From: Rhodococcus sp. B50
Lineage (GTDB): Bacteria > Actinomycetota > Actinomycetes > Mycobacteriales > Mycobacteriaceae
DNA: 64,000 nt
Assembly: GCF_013602415.1 (NCBI RefSeq)
Contig: NZ_WPAG02000002.1
Coordinates: forward strand, 3,351,480-3,415,479
Reading direction: 5' to 3'
A program made the position numbers and the translations under genes. Below the pieces are notes generated by a model. The model searched no databases. It had not been told where the DNA came from and saw nothing but the letters and a program-made list of their open reading frames with translations. Below, in pieces: positions 1-8,252 of the stretch (within the stretch, counting starts at the first letter, position 1; each line of letters begins with the position of its first letter).

Positions 1-507
1 GCGGCGTTCACCGAGCGCGGCTGGCAGGACATGACACATGTGCGCCGCGACATCGAGGTCGGGGGTGTGCGCATCGCCGTCGGCGGTGTCGACGACCCGC
101 ACCTCGACCGCGACCGGTACGAGACGATCGCCGGTGCGGCCGATCCGTCGGCCGATCTGCGGCTGGGCATGACGCACTCCCCCGAGCCGCGGGTGCTCGA
201 CCGTTTCGCCGAGGACGGCTACGACCTCGTTCTCGCGGGCCATACCCACGGTGGTCAGCTGTGCCTGCCGTTCTACGGCGCACTGGTGACCAACTGCGGA
301 ATCGACCGGTCGCGGGTGAAGGGCGCGTCGCGGTGGGGTGCTCACACGCGACTGCACGTCTCCGCGGGCATCGGCACGTCGCCGTTCGCTCCCGCCCGGT
401 TCTTCTGCCGTCCGGAGGCCACCCTGCTGACCCTCGTTCCGGCGTCGCGCGACGCCGCACAGCACGCCACTGGCGATGCGGCAGAGCGTGCCGGGTTACG
501 TCGCTGA
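1..507 (+). CDS. Metallophosphoesterase, C-terminal part (5' end outside window)
   Basis: The reading frame is open from the first base, so the true start lies upstream and only about 168 C-terminal residues are present. The motif GMTHSPEP followed by LAGHTHGGQ is the C-terminal metal-binding half of the calcineurin-like phosphoesterase fold; the GHTHGG histidines bind the second metal. The arrangement resembles the YkuE/YaeI subgroup, which are often membrane-anchored and act on UDP-sugars or lipids, but the N-terminal part that would decide this is missing. The C-terminal 25 residues are Ala/Arg-rich and probably disordered. tRNA-Pro follows on the same strand after about 55 nt. Confidence 0.85.
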   Translation, partial: AAFTERGWQDMTHVRRDIEVGGVRIAVGGVDDPHLDRDRYETIAGAADPSADLRLGMTHSPEPRVLDRFAEDGYDLVLAGHTHGGQLCLPFYGALVTNCGIDRSRVKGASRWGAHTRLHVSAGIGTSPFAPARFFCRPEATLLTLVPASRDAAQHATGDAAERAGLRR

Positions 508-561
508 ACAGCCGATTTAATCTTCTGCGGGCTCGTGTTGTAAGCTGACCGAGGTTCGATA

Positions 562-635
<74 letters not shown>

Positions 636-650
636 CTCGTGGAAGAACTC

Positions 651-692
651 GTCAGGGCACTTTCTCCTCACGGAGAAGGTGCCCTGACTGCT
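651..692 (+). terminator. Intrinsic terminator after tRNA-Pro
   Basis: GTCAGGGCAC (651-660) pairs with GTGCCCTGAC (679-688), and the inner arms TTTCTCC/GGAGAAG extend this to 17 bp with loop TCAC. The tail TGCTTTCC is only weakly T-rich. It sits between the tRNA and the convergent permease stop codon, so it may serve both strands. Confidence 0.8.
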
Positions 693-699
693 TTCCCGA

Positions 700-2193
700 C
701 TACGCTTCCGGGCCGGCGCGAACCCGGGGAGGGTTCGCGAGGACCGAGTGGTTCCGGCTGTAGACGAAGTAGATGATCAGACCGAGGAGCATCCACGCCA
801 CGAAACGCAGCCATGTCTCGACGGACAGATTCACCATGAGCCACACGCAGGCGATCACCGCGAGGATCGGCACCAGCGGGACCAGCGGCACCCGGAACCC
901 GCGTTCGAGGTCCGGTCGTGTGCGCCTCAGCACGATCACACCGATCGACACGAGTACGAACGCGAAGAGCGTGCCGATGTTGACCATCTCCTCGAGCGTG
1001 CCGAGCGGTACGACGCCCGCGAGCACCGCGACGATCACCGCTACGAGCACCGTCGTTCGCACCGGGGTTCCTCGGCTGCCCGTGTGGGAGAGCCCGCGCG
1101 GCACGAGTCCGTCCCTCGCCATCGCGAACAACACCCTCGTCTGGCCCAGCATCAGCACCATCACGACCGTCGTCAGACCCGCGAGGGCACCGATCGAGAT
1201 CAGATTCTTCGCCCAGTCCATCCCGTTGAGCGCGAACGCTGTCGCCAGCGTCGACTCGTCCCCTTCGAGGGCGGTGTAGTCGACCATGCCGGTGAGGACG
1301 AGGCTGACGGCCACGTACAGCACCGTCACGATCGCGAGCGAGCCGAGGATGCCGATCGGCACCGCCTTCTGCGGGTGACGCGTTTCTTCGGCCGTGGTGG
1401 CGACGACGTCGAATCCGATGAACGCGAAGAACACCAGGCTGGCTGCGGCCAACAGTCCGTACCAGCCGAAGGTACTGCCGCCCGCGCCGGTGGCGAACGA
1501 GAACAGGGACTGGTGCAGCCCGTCGCCGGTGTCACCGGCTTCGGAGGGTGGGATGAACGGCGAATAGTTCTCGGCTTTGATGTAGAAGGCGCCGAGAACC
1601 ACCACGAACACCACCACCGCGATCTTGATGGACGTGATGACCAACGAGACCCGGGACGAAAGCTTGGTACCTGTGGCGAGCAGCACGCCGATCGCGGCGA
1701 CGATCAGAATCGCACCCCAGTCGACTTTCACCGGTCCGATCGTGAAGCTCGAGGACACGGTCATGACCTCCTGGAGGTAGAGCGACCACCCCTTCGCGAC
1801 CACTGCTGCGGCGAGAGCGAACTCGAGGATGAGATCCCATCCGATGATCCACGCGACGAATTCCCCGAAGGTCGCGAACGAGTAGGTGTAGGCGCTACCG
1901 GCGACAGGCACGGTCGAGGCGAATTCGGCATAGCAGAGGGCGGCGAGCGCGCACGCGATCGCCGCGAACACGAAGGCCAGGGATACCGACGGGCCGGCGA
2001 CGTTACCTGCGGTCCGGGCGGTGAGCGTGAAGATACCGGCACCGATGACGACTGCGACGCCGAACACGATGAGGTCCCAGGCGGTCAGATCCTTGCGCAA
2101 CCTCGAATCCGGTTCGTCGGTGTCGCGGATGGATTGCTCCACCGACTTGGCACGAAGGAGTCCGGTCCTGGGGGGCCTGCCGATCCGAGTCAT
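700..2193 (-). CDS. APC-family amino acid permease
   Basis: Predicted 497-residue inner-membrane permease that would import amino acids with protons or by exchange. The N-terminal membrane segment has the family signature VVIGAGIFTLTARTAG, and about 12 hydrophobic segments follow up to residue 480. The loop motif FFAFIGFDVVATTAEE is typical of the cationic amino acid transporter subgroup of the APC superfamily. The start chosen is the ATG at 2193, preceded by GAGAGGA. The frame stays open to 2532, but that extension is unlike any permease N-terminus. It is monocistronic, with an AT-rich leader upstream. Substrate cannot be fixed from sequence. Confidence 0.88.
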   Translation of the reverse strand: MTRIGRPPRTGLLRAKSVEQSIRDTDEPDSRLRKDLTAWDLIVFGVAVVIGAGIFTLTARTAGNVAGPSVSLAFVFAAIACALAALCYAEFASTVPVAGSAYTYSFATFGEFVAWIIGWDLILEFALAAAVVAKGWSLYLQEVMTVSSSFTIGPVKVDWGAILIVAAIGVLLATGTKLSSRVSLVITSIKIAVVVFVVVLGAFYIKAENYSPFIPPSEAGDTGDGLHQSLFSFATGAGGSTFGWYGLLAAASLVFFAFIGFDVVATTAEETRHPQKAVPIGILGSLAIVTVLYVAVSLVLTGMVDYTALEGDESTLATAFALNGMDWAKNLISIGALAGLTTVVMVLMLGQTRVLFAMARDGLVPRGLSHTGSRGTPVRTTVLVAVIVAVLAGVVPLGTLEEMVNIGTLFAFVLVSIGVIVLRRTRPDLERGFRVPLVPLVPILAVIACVWLMVNLSVETWLRFVAWMLLGLIIYFVYSRNHSVLANPPRVRAGPEA

Positions 2194-2456
2194 CGCGATC
2201 CTCTCCCGGAGGGAACCCCATCGCTTCGGTACGACCCGAAGTGGCCGGCCGCTCTGCCGCAGGGCGTATGAGCAGAATATGCCGCTCACCTCCCGGAGCG
2301 ATGCTTCTCCGCGGGAAAAGCGGACGCCGCGCTCTCGCAAAAAATTCTTCAAGTTTGTTTTAGGCGCAAAAAACAGACTTGTATCACTTAAACTGAAACG
2401 CGGCACTGCACTCGCGAAATACCCCGACTCCGGTCGGGGGGAACGGAAATCAGCGG
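2194..2456. promoter_or_regulatory. AT-rich divergent promoter region
   Basis: This 263-nt gap separates the permease from the divergent YdcF-like gene. Bases 2335-2400 contain A and T runs that stand out from the surrounding GC-rich DNA, so promoters for both directions probably lie here, leaving a permease leader of roughly 150-200 nt. A small hairpin CCCCGAC-TCCG-GTCGGGG (2422-2439) precedes the YdcF-like gene. No known riboswitch consensus was recognised. Confidence 0.45.
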
Positions 2457-3086
2457 ATGACGCGACGACACAGGGCCTCCCGGGAGAACACGCCGGAGGA
2501 CTCCGGTGGTTCCACGCTGACAGCCAGGCCACGCTCCCGACGACGAAGGTGGCTCGCCGTCCTCCTGCTCACCGTATGCGCCTTCATCGCCGCGGGCGTG
2601 CCCGTCTACGTGGCCCCGCAGATCGAGATCGAGAACCTGAGCCCGTACCGCCGGGCGGATGCGATCTTCGTCCTCGGCGGAGCAATATACGAGCGCTACC
2701 CCTACGCTCTCGAACTCGCGCTCGAAGGCTTCGCGCCCCAGGTCGTGGTGTCGAATCCCAACGGAGCGAAGGATGTCTGGCTGACGGACCTCTGCAACCA
2801 CCCGCGTTACGAATTCCCCGTCACGTGCTTCGAACCGGATCCGCCCACCACGCGCGGTGAGGCGATGGAACTGAGCCGCCTCGCCGAGCAGCACGGCTGG
2901 AAGAGCGTCATCGTCGTGACGTTCGTGCCGCACGTCTCCCGGGCTCGCTTCATCCTCGACCGCTGTTTCGACGGCGAGCTCATCATGGCCGCCAGTCCGG
3001 CCGACATCGCCCTGTCGTACTGGGTGTGGGCGTACGCGTACCAAACCGCGGGTTACCTGCGGGCCTTCTCGCACACGGGATGCTGA
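2457..3086 (+). CDS. SanA/YdcF-like membrane-anchored protein (DUF218)
   Basis: A 209-residue protein with a basic N-terminus and one membrane anchor (about residues 32-50, LAVLLLTVCAFIAAGVPVYV), followed by an external DUF218 domain. Family hallmarks are DAIFVLGG, PPTTRGEAMEL and VTFVPHVSRARFILDR. Relatives such as SanA and ElyC affect envelope integrity and vancomycin sensitivity, but no biochemical activity is established for this subgroup. Three cysteines (LCNHP, VTCFEP, DRCF) lie in the external domain. The ATG at 2457 is the first plausible start. The next gene is convergent after 10 nt. Confidence 0.8.
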   Translation: MTRRHRASRENTPEDSGGSTLTARPRSRRRRWLAVLLLTVCAFIAAGVPVYVAPQIEIENLSPYRRADAIFVLGGAIYERYPYALELALEGFAPQVVVSNPNGAKDVWLTDLCNHPRYEFPVTCFEPDPPTTRGEAMELSRLAEQHGWKSVIVVTFVPHVSRARFILDRCFDGELIMAASPADIALSYWVWAYAYQTAGYLRAFSHTGC

Positions 3087-3096
3087 GTTCGGACGG

Positions 3097-4845
3097 TCAG
3101 GGCAGCAATCGGTCGAGGAACCGGTTGCTGAACACCCTGTGCGGGTCGTGCCGTTCGAAGGCGGCGAGCGCGGCGTCCCAGCCCTGTCCGGACGGCAACC
3201 CGGTGCGGTACATGGCCGGCACCGTGCTCCCGAGAAAACCGGGGTCGCGGTAGCCGCCTTGGTCGTCGAACGCCCACCCCTTCGACCATTCCGACCGGAA
3301 CGTCGCGTAGTCGCCCGAATAGTGGGCGGCCATCCACTGCTCCATTTCCCGGAAGAATGCCGGCATTCCGGTGGTTCCGGGGATCGAGACCACGTTGAGC
3401 CAGATCGCCGTGTCCCAATCCGGGCGGTCGGGACGAGGGCGCACCGGCGACAGGTCGGGCACTCCGGCGGCGTCGACGAGCACTTCGTCGACGTCGTCGA
3501 CCTTGCACAGGCGCACCTCGAAGGGCATGTTCACGGGGTACTGGCCGAGCGAGGCGTAGTGCGTCATCCGCTCGTGCAACCACGTCGTGAACTCGTTGAT
3601 GACACGGGCGATGTTGTCGCGTCGGGTCACGACGACACCGCCCCCGGCGACCACCCGCAGGGTCGCCGCGCGCAGGTAGAACAGCAGGTCCTTGGACCAT
3701 CCCCACAGATCGCTCGTGCCGGTCGCGGCGAGCCCCGCCGCCACCGCACCGAACTGTGATGCGCCGAAGGCCGGCGTGACGCCCTGGGCGCCGCGCACAA
3801 CCTGTCCCAGCAGGTCGGTGAGCTCCTCGGGGAGGCTGTCGGAGAAGAAGTAGTTGTACGGACCCTGCACCTCGCGGGAGGCGGCGGGCTTCTCCGGTGC
3901 CACCGACCAGATCTTGAGCCACGGGGTCTCGGTGAAGGGGAACCAGATCGCCTCGACCCGCCCGTGCTCCTCGACGTAACGCTCGAAAGTGCGCCCCGGC
4001 GAGCCGGCCGGTGCGAACAGTTCGCGCCACGGGATGTCGGTGAAACTCTGGCAGCGCACCCGGTAGTTCGTCCCGGCCTGCAGGGTCACCGAGGTGACGA
4101 AAGTGCGTCCGAGGTGGGCGAGCAGGGGTCCGACCTCCGGATCGGCACGGCGGAATTCGCGCAGTTCGTAAGCACCGGTCGACGGGTTCCACACCACGGC
4201 GGTCAGGGCCAGGACGAGATTCGAGAGGGAGCCGAACGACTGCCCCGGGATCACCGTCTCCCCCGCTGCGGGGTAGGTGGCACCGTGGGCTCCGATCGAC
4301 AGTGCGCCGGCGATGGAGATGTCGCCGATGGCGGGCGAGTTGGCCCAGCCCAGTCCGTTCGCTTCGAGCGCGGTGAGGATCGCTTCGATGCTCGCCCCAC
4401 CCCCGGCCGTCACCCGCGGTGGTGCGGCGGCCGCGTCGACGACGACCTGATTCAGCTGCGACATGGTGTCGACCAGCACGACGTTGTCGATGTCCTGTCC
4501 GGCCTCGAGGGTGAGCGGGCTCCAACTGTGCATCGATCCACGGGGGCGGATGCGGAAGCCGTGGGCGTGTGCCCAGTTCGCGAGACGGACGACGTCGTCG
4601 GCCGTGCGTGCGGTCGCGGTCCACACCGCGTCGAACTGGATGGTCTTCGCCCAGTTGACGAACTGTTGTTGCGAGAGCGGGATGTCTGGCGGGAAATCCG
4701 GTGGCGCCGGGATCGTCGCGGCCGGGTCGCCGAGTGGCACCGCACCCGCGAGAGTCCATCCCGTACCTGCGAGGACAGCGGCTCCGGCAGCTGCTCCGAG
4801 AAGACCGCGACGGCTGAGTGTGGGACCTGAAACTCGATCGCTCAC
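3097..4845 (-). CDS. Cholesterol oxidase, covalent-FAD (VAO) type, Tat-exported
   Basis: A 582-residue flavoprotein related to Brevibacterium sterolicum type II cholesterol oxidase, which converts cholesterol to cholest-4-en-3-one with release of H2O2. The N-terminus carries a twin-arginine signal (SRRGLLG, residues 11-17) and a hydrophobic stretch, so export is expected. The FAD-binding PCMH region contains RPRGSMHSW; His106 there corresponds to the histidine that binds FAD covalently. The segments LANWAHAHGF and FPPDIPL also match the family. The GTG at 4845 is chosen because an upstream ATG at 4887 lies just below the KstR-like operator and would leave almost no leader. A different-family cholesterol oxidase (ChoD) lies 4 kb away. 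Confidence 0.88.
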   Translation of the reverse strand: MSDRVSGPTLSRRGLLGAAAGAAVLAGTGWTLAGAVPLGDPAATIPAPPDFPPDIPLSQQQFVNWAKTIQFDAVWTATARTADDVVRLANWAHAHGFRIRPRGSMHSWSPLTLEAGQDIDNVVLVDTMSQLNQVVVDAAAAPPRVTAGGGASIEAILTALEANGLGWANSPAIGDISIAGALSIGAHGATYPAAGETVIPGQSFGSLSNLVLALTAVVWNPSTGAYELREFRRADPEVGPLLAHLGRTFVTSVTLQAGTNYRVRCQSFTDIPWRELFAPAGSPGRTFERYVEEHGRVEAIWFPFTETPWLKIWSVAPEKPAASREVQGPYNYFFSDSLPEELTDLLGQVVRGAQGVTPAFGASQFGAVAAGLAATGTSDLWGWSKDLLFYLRAATLRVVAGGGVVVTRRDNIARVINEFTTWLHERMTHYASLGQYPVNMPFEVRLCKVDDVDEVLVDAAGVPDLSPVRPRPDRPDWDTAIWLNVVSIPGTTGMPAFFREMEQWMAAHYSGDYATFRSEWSKGWAFDDQGGYRDPGFLGSTVPAMYRTGLPSGQGWDAALAAFERHDPHRVFSNRFLDRLLP

Positions 4846-4890
4846 GAGGGCGGGTTCCGTTCTGTTCTGCGGGCACGGACTCCGCAAAAA

Positions 4891-4904
4891 TAGAACAAGT
4901 TCTC
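4891..4904. promoter_or_regulatory. KstR-like operator
   Basis: TAGAACAAGTTCTC matches the KstR core TnnAACnnGTTnnA at every fixed base except the last. KstR is the TetR-family repressor of cholesterol catabolism in Mycobacterium and Rhodococcus. The site lies 46-59 nt upstream of the cholesterol oxidase GTG, where a promoter-overlapping operator is expected. Confidence 0.7.
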
Positions 4905-4921
4905 TTCTCGTTCCAGTACCG

Positions 4922-5755
4922 CTACCGGTTTGCGCCGCCCTGGTCCCAGAACGACAGTCCCGACGCCTCCAGCGTGCCGAGGATGTGTTCGGGGGCGCCG
5001 TCGACCGACCAGATCCCCATCGCTACCGCCGCCACGGTGAGGGCGGGGCCGAGGATGCCGAGCTCGAACGGACCACCCGCCCGGATGGACAGCACCGAGG
5101 GCAGCTTGATCTCCCACCAGCGCGACCCGCGCCACGGCACGAACGGCGCGAGGAAGGGGATGCCCTCCTTGGTGATGGCATCACCGAGACAGTGGGTGGC
5201 GCACCCGAGGGCCACCGCCACACCCAGGCCCGTCGATGCGACCTCCTGGGGGAACCATGTCCACGACAGGATCGACAGCACCGCGGCGCTCACGGTGACG
5301 ACCACCCACCCGCGCTTCTTCGCCCACGACCCGAACAGTCCCCGTAGAGCGAGACCGAGAGTGACGAACAGGACCCCGATGATCGCTTCCCTGCCGAAAC
5401 TCGCGACGAGCGCCGAGACTCCGGCACCGAGCAGCGCCGCGAACAGTGCGGTGTGCGTCATGGTGCGGTGCCCGCCACGCCGTTTCCGGTCGCGGTTGCC
5501 CTTGGTGAGCGAGTAGTAACCGAGCGAGACCGCATCGATGCCCTTGGCGAAGGTCTGGCTCACCGGCCCGAACGACCGTGCGACCGTCGACTGCGCGGTG
5601 TCGAGATCCGGCAGCAGGGCCGCCCCCGAGCACACGGCCGCGAAGGCGAAGGTCTCCGCGGTGGACGCGGGCGCACCCCAGTCGGGAGGAAGCAGATCGG
5701 CGACGACGAGCCCCACCAGCGCTCCGGAAACTGCATGGGTAGGACCCATCACCAT
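4922..5755 (-). CDS. YdjM-type membrane metal-dependent hydrolase
   Basis: A 277-residue polytopic membrane protein of the YdjM (DUF457) family. The motif MGPTHAVSGAL at the N-terminus and RTMTHTALFA in the middle carry the conserved histidines that define the family, and ATHCLGDAITKEG carries a third. About six hydrophobic segments are visible. Family members are assigned as membrane-bound metal hydrolases, but substrates are unknown. The ATG at 5755 follows AAAGGTG at a 9-nt spacing; a GTG at 5767 is the alternative. E. coli ydjM is LexA-regulated, but no complete actinobacterial SOS box is visible upstream here. Confidence 0.8.
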   Translation of the reverse strand: MVMGPTHAVSGALVGLVVADLLPPDWGAPASTAETFAFAAVCSGAALLPDLDTAQSTVARSFGPVSQTFAKGIDAVSLGYYSLTKGNRDRKRRGGHRTMTHTALFAALLGAGVSALVASFGREAIIGVLFVTLGLALRGLFGSWAKKRGWVVVTVSAAVLSILSWTWFPQEVASTGLGVAVALGCATHCLGDAITKEGIPFLAPFVPWRGSRWWEIKLPSVLSIRAGGPFELGILGPALTVAAVAMGIWSVDGAPEHILGTLEASGLSFWDQGGANR

Positions 5756-5995
5756 GTCGGACAACACCTTTCGAAGAACAGCCGCGGACCCGTCCCGACG
5801 AGGACACCGTCGGACCGGATCTCCAACCTAACAACCACAGCCGACACAGCTGTCACACGCGTGTTCGAACGAGCGATACGGTGCACGGACACGGACGGGG
5901 CCGCCCACCGGAGCGGTGGACGGCCCTGTCATCTGTGCCGAATTCCTCGTCGGCGAGGAAGATGGAGTTGTGCCGTCGGATGGAGGGAGAACGAC
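5756..5995. promoter_or_regulatory. Divergent promoter region with leader hairpin
   Basis: It holds the promoters of the YdjM-like gene and of the 20-residue peptide gene. ACACGCGTGT (5855-5864) is a perfect palindrome. Bases 5898-5909 and 5915-5926 form a 12-bp stem with one mismatch and loop GGAGC; it sits in the transcribed leader of the small gene, has no T-tract, and no gene ends here, so it is more likely a leader structure than a terminator. Confidence 0.4.
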
Positions 5996-6058
5996 ATGGA
6001 CACCACGCTGATCGTGCTGGCGCTGGCAGCCCTGATCTACTGGTGGGGGCTCCTCTGA
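5996..6058 (+). CDS. 20-residue single-span membrane peptide
   Basis: The complete product is MDTTLIVLALAALIYWWGLL. It starts at an ATG preceded by GGAGGGAGAACGAC, one of the strongest Shine-Dalgarno sequences in the window, and is essentially one hydrophobic helix. Nothing on the plus strand continues the frame, so it is a stand-alone small ORF between the YdjM-like gene and katA. The function is unknown; small single-span peptides often modulate transporters or stress responses. The strong ribosome site and purely hydrophobic composition argue against a chance ORF. Confidence 0.55.
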   Translation: MDTTLIVLALAALIYWWGLL

Positions 6059-6085
6059 TCCCCCCGACTCTCCCCCGGTGACGGT

Positions 6086-7546
6086 TCAGGCTCCGGCGCG
6101 CACGCCCGCCTCGACCCGCTTGCCGAGTTCCTCGTCGACATTGCGCCAGTACTCGAAGATCCGCTCGTAGAGCGCCTCCGACGTACCGCCGAGCACGTGA
6201 CCGACGATGTTGTTCACGAGCCGCTCACGTGCCGCGTCGTCCATCACCTCGCGGACGAGCGTGCCCGCCTGGCCGAAGTCGTCGTCCTCCGCGTGCTGGA
6301 CGTATCCGGCGCGCACGGCCTCGGTACCGAAGTCCCACAGGCCTTCGTCGCCGGCCCGCTCGGGATCGGCGTGCGGGCCGCCGAAGCTGTTCGGTGCGTA
6401 GACCGGGGTCTGCGGGTCGTTGAAGGTGTAGGCCATGTTGCCCTCCTTGCTGTAGGAGTCGACACGGGCGGCCTTCGCGGAGTTCACCGGCAGCTGTGCG
6501 TGGTTGACGCCGATGCGGTAGCGGTGGGCGTCGGCGTAGGAGAACACACGGCCGAGCAGCATCTTGTCGGGCGAGAAACCGATGCCCGGCACGACGTTCG
6601 ACGGTGCGAACGCGGCCTGCTCGATCTCCGCGAAGAAGTTGCGCGGGTTGCGGTTCAGGGTCATGGTGCCGACCTTGATCAGCGGATAGTCCTTCTGCGA
6701 CCACACCTTGGTCAGGTCGAACGGGTTGAACCGGTAGTTCTCCGCCTCCGCGACCGGCATGATCTGTACGTGGAGCGTCCAACTCGGGAACTCACCGCGT
6801 TCGATCGCCGTGTACAGGTCGGCCCGGTGGTAATCCGGATCCGAGCCGGCCAGCCGGTCGGCTTCGGCCTGGGTGAGGAACTCGATGCCTTGATCGGTCT
6901 TGAAGTGGTACTTGACCCAGAAGCGCTCACCGGTGGCGTTGATCCACTGGTAGGTGTGCGAGCCGAAGCCGTCCATGTGCCGCCACGTGCGCGGCAGGCC
7001 GCGGTCGCCCATCAGCCAGGTGACCTGGTGCGCGGTCTCGGGACGCAAGGTCCAGAAGTCCCACTGCATCGTGTGGTCGCGCAGCCCGGAGCCGGGCAGG
7101 CGCTTCTGCGAGTGGATGAAGTCGGGGAACTTGATCGGGTCCTTGATGAAGAAGACCGGGGTGTTGTTGCCGACGAGGTCGTAGTTCCCGTCCTCGGTGT
7201 AGAACTTCAGGGCGAAGCCACGCGGGTCGCGCCAGGTGTCGGGGCTACCCTGCTCACCGGCGACGGTCGAAAAGCGTGCCAACATCTCGGTTTTCGCGCC
7301 GGGTTGGAACAGCTCGGCCTTGGTGTAGGCGGAGACGTCCTCGGTGACGACGAGCTCACCGAACGCGCCGGCGCCCTTGGCGTGCACGACGCGCTCCGGC
7401 ACGCGCTCCCGGTTGAAGTGCGCGAGCTTCTCGACCAGGTAGTGGTCGTGGAGCAGGATCGGGCCCTGGGTGCCGGCGGTCAGCGACTCGTTGTCGCTCG
7501 CGACGGGGATACCGACGTTGTTCGTGGTGAAACGGGCGTTCGTCAT
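6086..7546 (-). CDS. katA: Monofunctional haem catalase
   Basis: A 486-residue clade-3 size catalase converting H2O2 to water and oxygen in the cytoplasm. The active-site signature [18 protein letters not shown] contains distal His55, and the proximal haem motif [12 protein letters not shown] lies near residue 345. SRF-type core segments such as [20 protein letters not shown] are intact, and length is normal. The ATG at 7546 has GGAGGTC upstream. It is downstream of a Fur-family regulator gene on the same strand, separated by 94 nt that include a strong hairpin. This mirrors CatR-CatA of Streptomyces more than furA-katG of mycobacteria, because this is not a catalase-peroxidase. Confidence 0.96.
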   Translation of the reverse strand: MTNARFTTNNVGIPVASDNESLTAGTQGPILLHDHYLVEKLAHFNRERVPERVVHAKGAGAFGELVVTEDVSAYTKAELFQPGAKTEMLARFSTVAGEQGSPDTWRDPRGFALKFYTEDGNYDLVGNNTPVFFIKDPIKFPDFIHSQKRLPGSGLRDHTMQWDFWTLRPETAHQVTWLMGDRGLPRTWRHMDGFGSHTYQWINATGERFWVKYHFKTDQGIEFLTQAEADRLAGSDPDYHRADLYTAIERGEFPSWTLHVQIMPVAEAENYRFNPFDLTKVWSQKDYPLIKVGTMTLNRNPRNFFAEIEQAAFAPSNVVPGIGFSPDKMLLGRVFSYADAHRYRIGVNHAQLPVNSAKAARVDSYSKEGNMAYTFNDPQTPVYAPNSFGGPHADPERAGDEGLWDFGTEAVRAGYVQHAEDDDFGQAGTLVREVMDDAARERLVNNIVGHVLGGTSEALYERIFEYWRNVDEELGKRVEAGVRAGA

Positions 7547-7590
7547 GGATGACCTCCGAATACGTGTGTTCCGGGTCTCGGGACACGAAC

Positions 7591-7625
7591 CCGGTAGCTC
7601 GGCCCGTGACGGGCCGGGCTACCGG
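7591..7625 (-). other. 15-bp hairpin between Fur-family gene and katA
   Basis: Bases 7591-7605 pair with 7611-7625 (one T-G wobble, loop GTGAC). In the minus-strand transcript it lies between the regulator stop and the katA ribosome site. There is no T-tract, so processing, mRNA stabilisation or partial termination is more likely than a full stop. Confidence 0.6.
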
Positions 7626-7640
7626 CGAAGTGAGCGGGAG

Positions 7641-8075
7641 TTAGTTCTCGCGACAGGAGGGGCATATGCCCCAGAAGGTGACCTCTGCTTCGTCGATGAC
7701 GAAGCCGTGGTCGTCGGAGGGCGTCAGGCAGGGTGCCGCCCCGACGACGCAGTCGATGTCGACGACCGTGCCGCATGCGCGGCACACGAGATGGTGATGG
7801 TTGTCGCCGATGCGGGTCTCGTACCGTGCGGGTGATCCGGCCGGTTCGATCCGGCGGAGCAGCCCGTTCCCCACGCATGCCTTGAGTACGTCGTACACGG
7901 CCTGCGTCGACACCGAACCGAGTTCGTCGCGCACATGTGCGGCGATCCGGTCCGCATCCGAATGCGGATGCTCAGCAACGGTTCTCAGTACGGCAACGCG
8001 GGGAGCGGTCACCCGCAGACCCACGGAGCGCAGTTGCTCCCGGGGGTCGAAGTGATGCTCGTGTCCTTGTCGCAT
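7641..8075 (-). CDS. Fur-family peroxide regulator (CatR/FurA type)
   Basis: A 144-residue Fur-family repressor. The N-terminal winged helix ([20 protein letters not shown], with recognition region [14 protein letters not shown]) is followed by the metal-binding dimerisation domain with [10 protein letters not shown] and a second CPSC pair; the two CxxC pairs would hold structural zinc. Such proteins release DNA when their metal site is oxidised by peroxide. The ATG at 8075 lies 6 nt below an ATACTT -10 element, so the mRNA is probably leaderless or nearly so. It is followed by katA on the same strand, implying that it represses itself and the catalase. The long upstream extension of the frame is rejected because it crosses the promoter. 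Confidence 0.9.
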   Translation of the reverse strand: MRQGHEHHFDPREQLRSVGLRVTAPRVAVLRTVAEHPHSDADRIAAHVRDELGSVSTQAVYDVLKACVGNGLLRRIEPAGSPARYETRIGDNHHHLVCRACGTVVDIDCVVGAAPCLTPSDDHGFVIDEAEVTFWGICPSCREN

Positions 8076-8081
8076 GACTCC

Positions 8082-8120
8082 AAGTATGCCCCTTTTCTGG
8101 AATAAGTCAAGAAAAGGGGC
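8082..8120 (-). promoter_or_regulatory. Promoter and palindromic operator of the Fur-family gene
   Basis: On the minus strand TTGACT (8105-8110) and ATACTT (8082-8087) are spaced 17 nt, a strong vegetative promoter. GCCCCTTTTCT (8088-8098) and AGAAAAGGGGC (8110-8120) are perfect 11-bp inverted arms 11 nt apart that enclose the spacer and -35. Binding there would block polymerase. Confidence 0.8.
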
Positions 8121-8252
8121 GGTGTGGTCCCCGTCCCGTTCCCGCACCCCGTGCATCGCGCGGTGCGCCTCCGTGGTCTCCCGCACGACCGGATGGTCGC
8201 CGAGTGTCGTGAGTGCAGCCGGTACCGCCGCGCACCCACGACATCCGGTGAC

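Noticed and set aside
748..2271. 507-residue plus-strand open frame over the permease gene
   Set aside because: Asp/His/Arg-rich shadow of a gene with clear membrane segments on the other strand.
2194..2532. N-terminal extension of the permease
   Set aside because: It would cross the AT-rich promoter and leave the good ribosome site at the 2193 ATG unexplained.
5861..5880. Possible LexA box upstream of the YdjM-like gene
   Set aside because: Only the TCGAAC half is present; the GTTCGA partner at the correct spacing is missing.
5898..5926. Hairpin considered as a terminator
   Set aside because: No gene ends upstream of it on either strand and there is no T-tract.
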